Shown piece by piece: positions 5,932 to 6,238 of a stretch of DNA of 6,238 nt (the first letter of the stretch is position 1; each line of letters opens with the position of its first letter). The position numbers and the translations under genes are program-made. The notes under the pieces were generated by a model. The model saw only the letters and a program-made list of their open reading frames with translations. It had not been told where the DNA came from and ran no database searches. The stretch lies in contig JAQGJF010000084.1 of the NCBI GenBank assembly GCA_028290765.1, positions 1 to 6,238 of the forward strand, given 5' to 3'. This DNA comes from Tardiphaga sp. (GTDB lineage: Bacteria > Pseudomonadota > Alphaproteobacteria > Rhizobiales > Xanthobacteraceae).

Positions 5932-5950
5932 GGCTGTGCCTGGCATAGCC
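5932..5950 (+). terminator. Candidate terminator hairpin after the FAD gene
   Basis: GGCTGTG and CATAGCC pair around CCTGG (one G-U pair), 2 nt after the stop codon. The following TTCGAATT is only a weak U-tract, so termination may depend instead on the larger palindrome at 5964-6151 or on Rho. Confidence 0.35.
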
Positions 5951-5963
5951 TTCGAATTACCGT

Positions 5964-6151
5964 GCAGGATGATTTAAGTCGAATCAGAAACGCTGACCCC
6001 GTCATTGCGAGCGAAGCGACTGCGTCCGCCGAAGCTCGAAGAGCGAAGGCGGAAGCAAGCCAGGACCGCAAGCAAGGACTGGATTGCTTCGTCGCTTCGC
6101 TCCTCGCAATGACGCGGCTGATGTCACCGAACTAACCTGAAATCATCCTGC
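5964..6151. repeat. Layered palindromic repeat, about 188 bp with 12-bp terminal inverted repeats
   Basis: GCAGGATGATTT (5964-5975) and AAATCATCCTGC (6140-6151) are perfect inverted ends. Inside them, after 24 nt on each side, lies a second palindrome, 6000-6114. The near-equal arm spacing (36 and 37 nt from the outer ends to the inner palindrome) suggests the whole is one element. No target-site duplication is visible at the edges. It fills most of the gene-free stretch 5930-6238. A short plus-strand ORF crossing it is not a gene. Confidence 0.65.
6000..6114. repeat. Inner palindrome of the Bradyrhizobium-like CGTCATTGCGAG repeat
   Basis: CGTCATTGCGAG (6000-6011) plus CGAAGCGA pairs with the inverted copy at 6092-6114, which differs by a 3-nt insertion. 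Between the arms a further imperfect hairpin, 6025-6037 with 6041-6053, has TCCGCC/GGCGGA and GCTC/GAGC pairs. From memory this CGTCATTGCGAG...CTCGCAATGACG palindrome is a frequent intergenic repeat in Bradyrhizobium and relatives. Confidence 0.8.
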
Positions 6152-6217
6152 TTTCGGCGCCAGCACACCAGTCCAATCCCAGCAAATCTCATGGCACGAA
6201 AAACCTGAGATGTGCCC

Positions 6218-6236
6218 CGGCCGTTTCCGCCGGCCG
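6218..6236. other. Short GC hairpin at the window edge
   Basis: CGGCCG (6218-6223) and CGGCCG (6231-6236) form a 6-bp stem with a 7-nt loop. It may be part of a terminator or simply GC-rich sequence; the window ends 2 nt later, so a following T-run cannot be checked. Nothing else is recognisable between 6152 and the end. Confidence 0.25.
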
Positions 6237-6238
6237 CT

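Noticed and set aside
5926..6135. Small plus-strand ORF across the second repeat
   Set aside because: It overlaps the FAD stop and translates the palindrome; peptides of this kind are by-products of the repeat.
5930..6238. Attachment site, tRNA or CRISPR repeats in the gene-free end
   Set aside because: No tRNA-like cloverleaf and no regularly spaced direct repeats; the structure is inverted, not direct.

Overview
The window reads as GC-rich alphaproteobacterial chromosome. The two palindromic intergenic repeats resemble, from memory, elements common in Bradyrhizobium and relatives, and the gene content (LysR regulator, orphan Bug/TctC binding protein, FAD oxidoreductase, TetR regulator, alpha/beta hydrolases) fits a metabolically versatile soil bacterium. 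The genus is an inference; no rRNA or marker gene is present.

Left part, all on the minus strand and read right to left: a TetR-family repressor (2334-1720), then two tandem paralogous alpha/beta hydrolases of the epoxide hydrolase / haloalkane dehalogenase superfamily (1621-743, and 707 onward). The second hydrolase is broken: an amber codon at 47-45 falls in frame, and the family sequence continues in the same frame past it to the window edge, so the part carrying the catalytic His is cut off. Two similar palindromes, one before the hydrolase pair (1668-1681) and one before tetR (2346-2359), look like operators of the TetR protein. Each lies in or against the spacer of a candidate promoter. 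TetR would then repress itself and the hydrolases, and be relieved by a small organic or electrophilic compound.

Right part: a LysR-type regulator (3436-2543, minus) is divergent from a two-gene operon on the plus strand. The operon encodes a Bug/TctC periplasmic solute-binding protein (3597-4625) and an FAD-dependent oxidoreductase (4628-5929) that starts 2 nt after the first stop. A T-N11-A palindrome at 3466-3480 between the divergent genes is a good LysR box, about 63 bp upstream of a predicted start site. The layout suggests ligand-induced capture of a small carboxylate (or similar compound) and its oxidation, but the substrate cannot be read from the sequence and no TctA/TctB membrane partners are in the window.

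The LysR-Bug-FAD cassette is bracketed by two unrelated palindromic repeats: about 101 bp between lysR and tetR, and about 188 bp with 12-bp perfect terminal inverted repeats after the FAD gene. The last 87 bases contain only a short GC hairpin. I see no CRISPR array, tRNA, transposase or phage gene. The window is mainly ordinary catabolic and regulatory content. The points most worth following are the in-frame stop, the paired operators, the NemR-like Cys/Lys pair in the TetR protein, and the layered repeat at 5964-6151.
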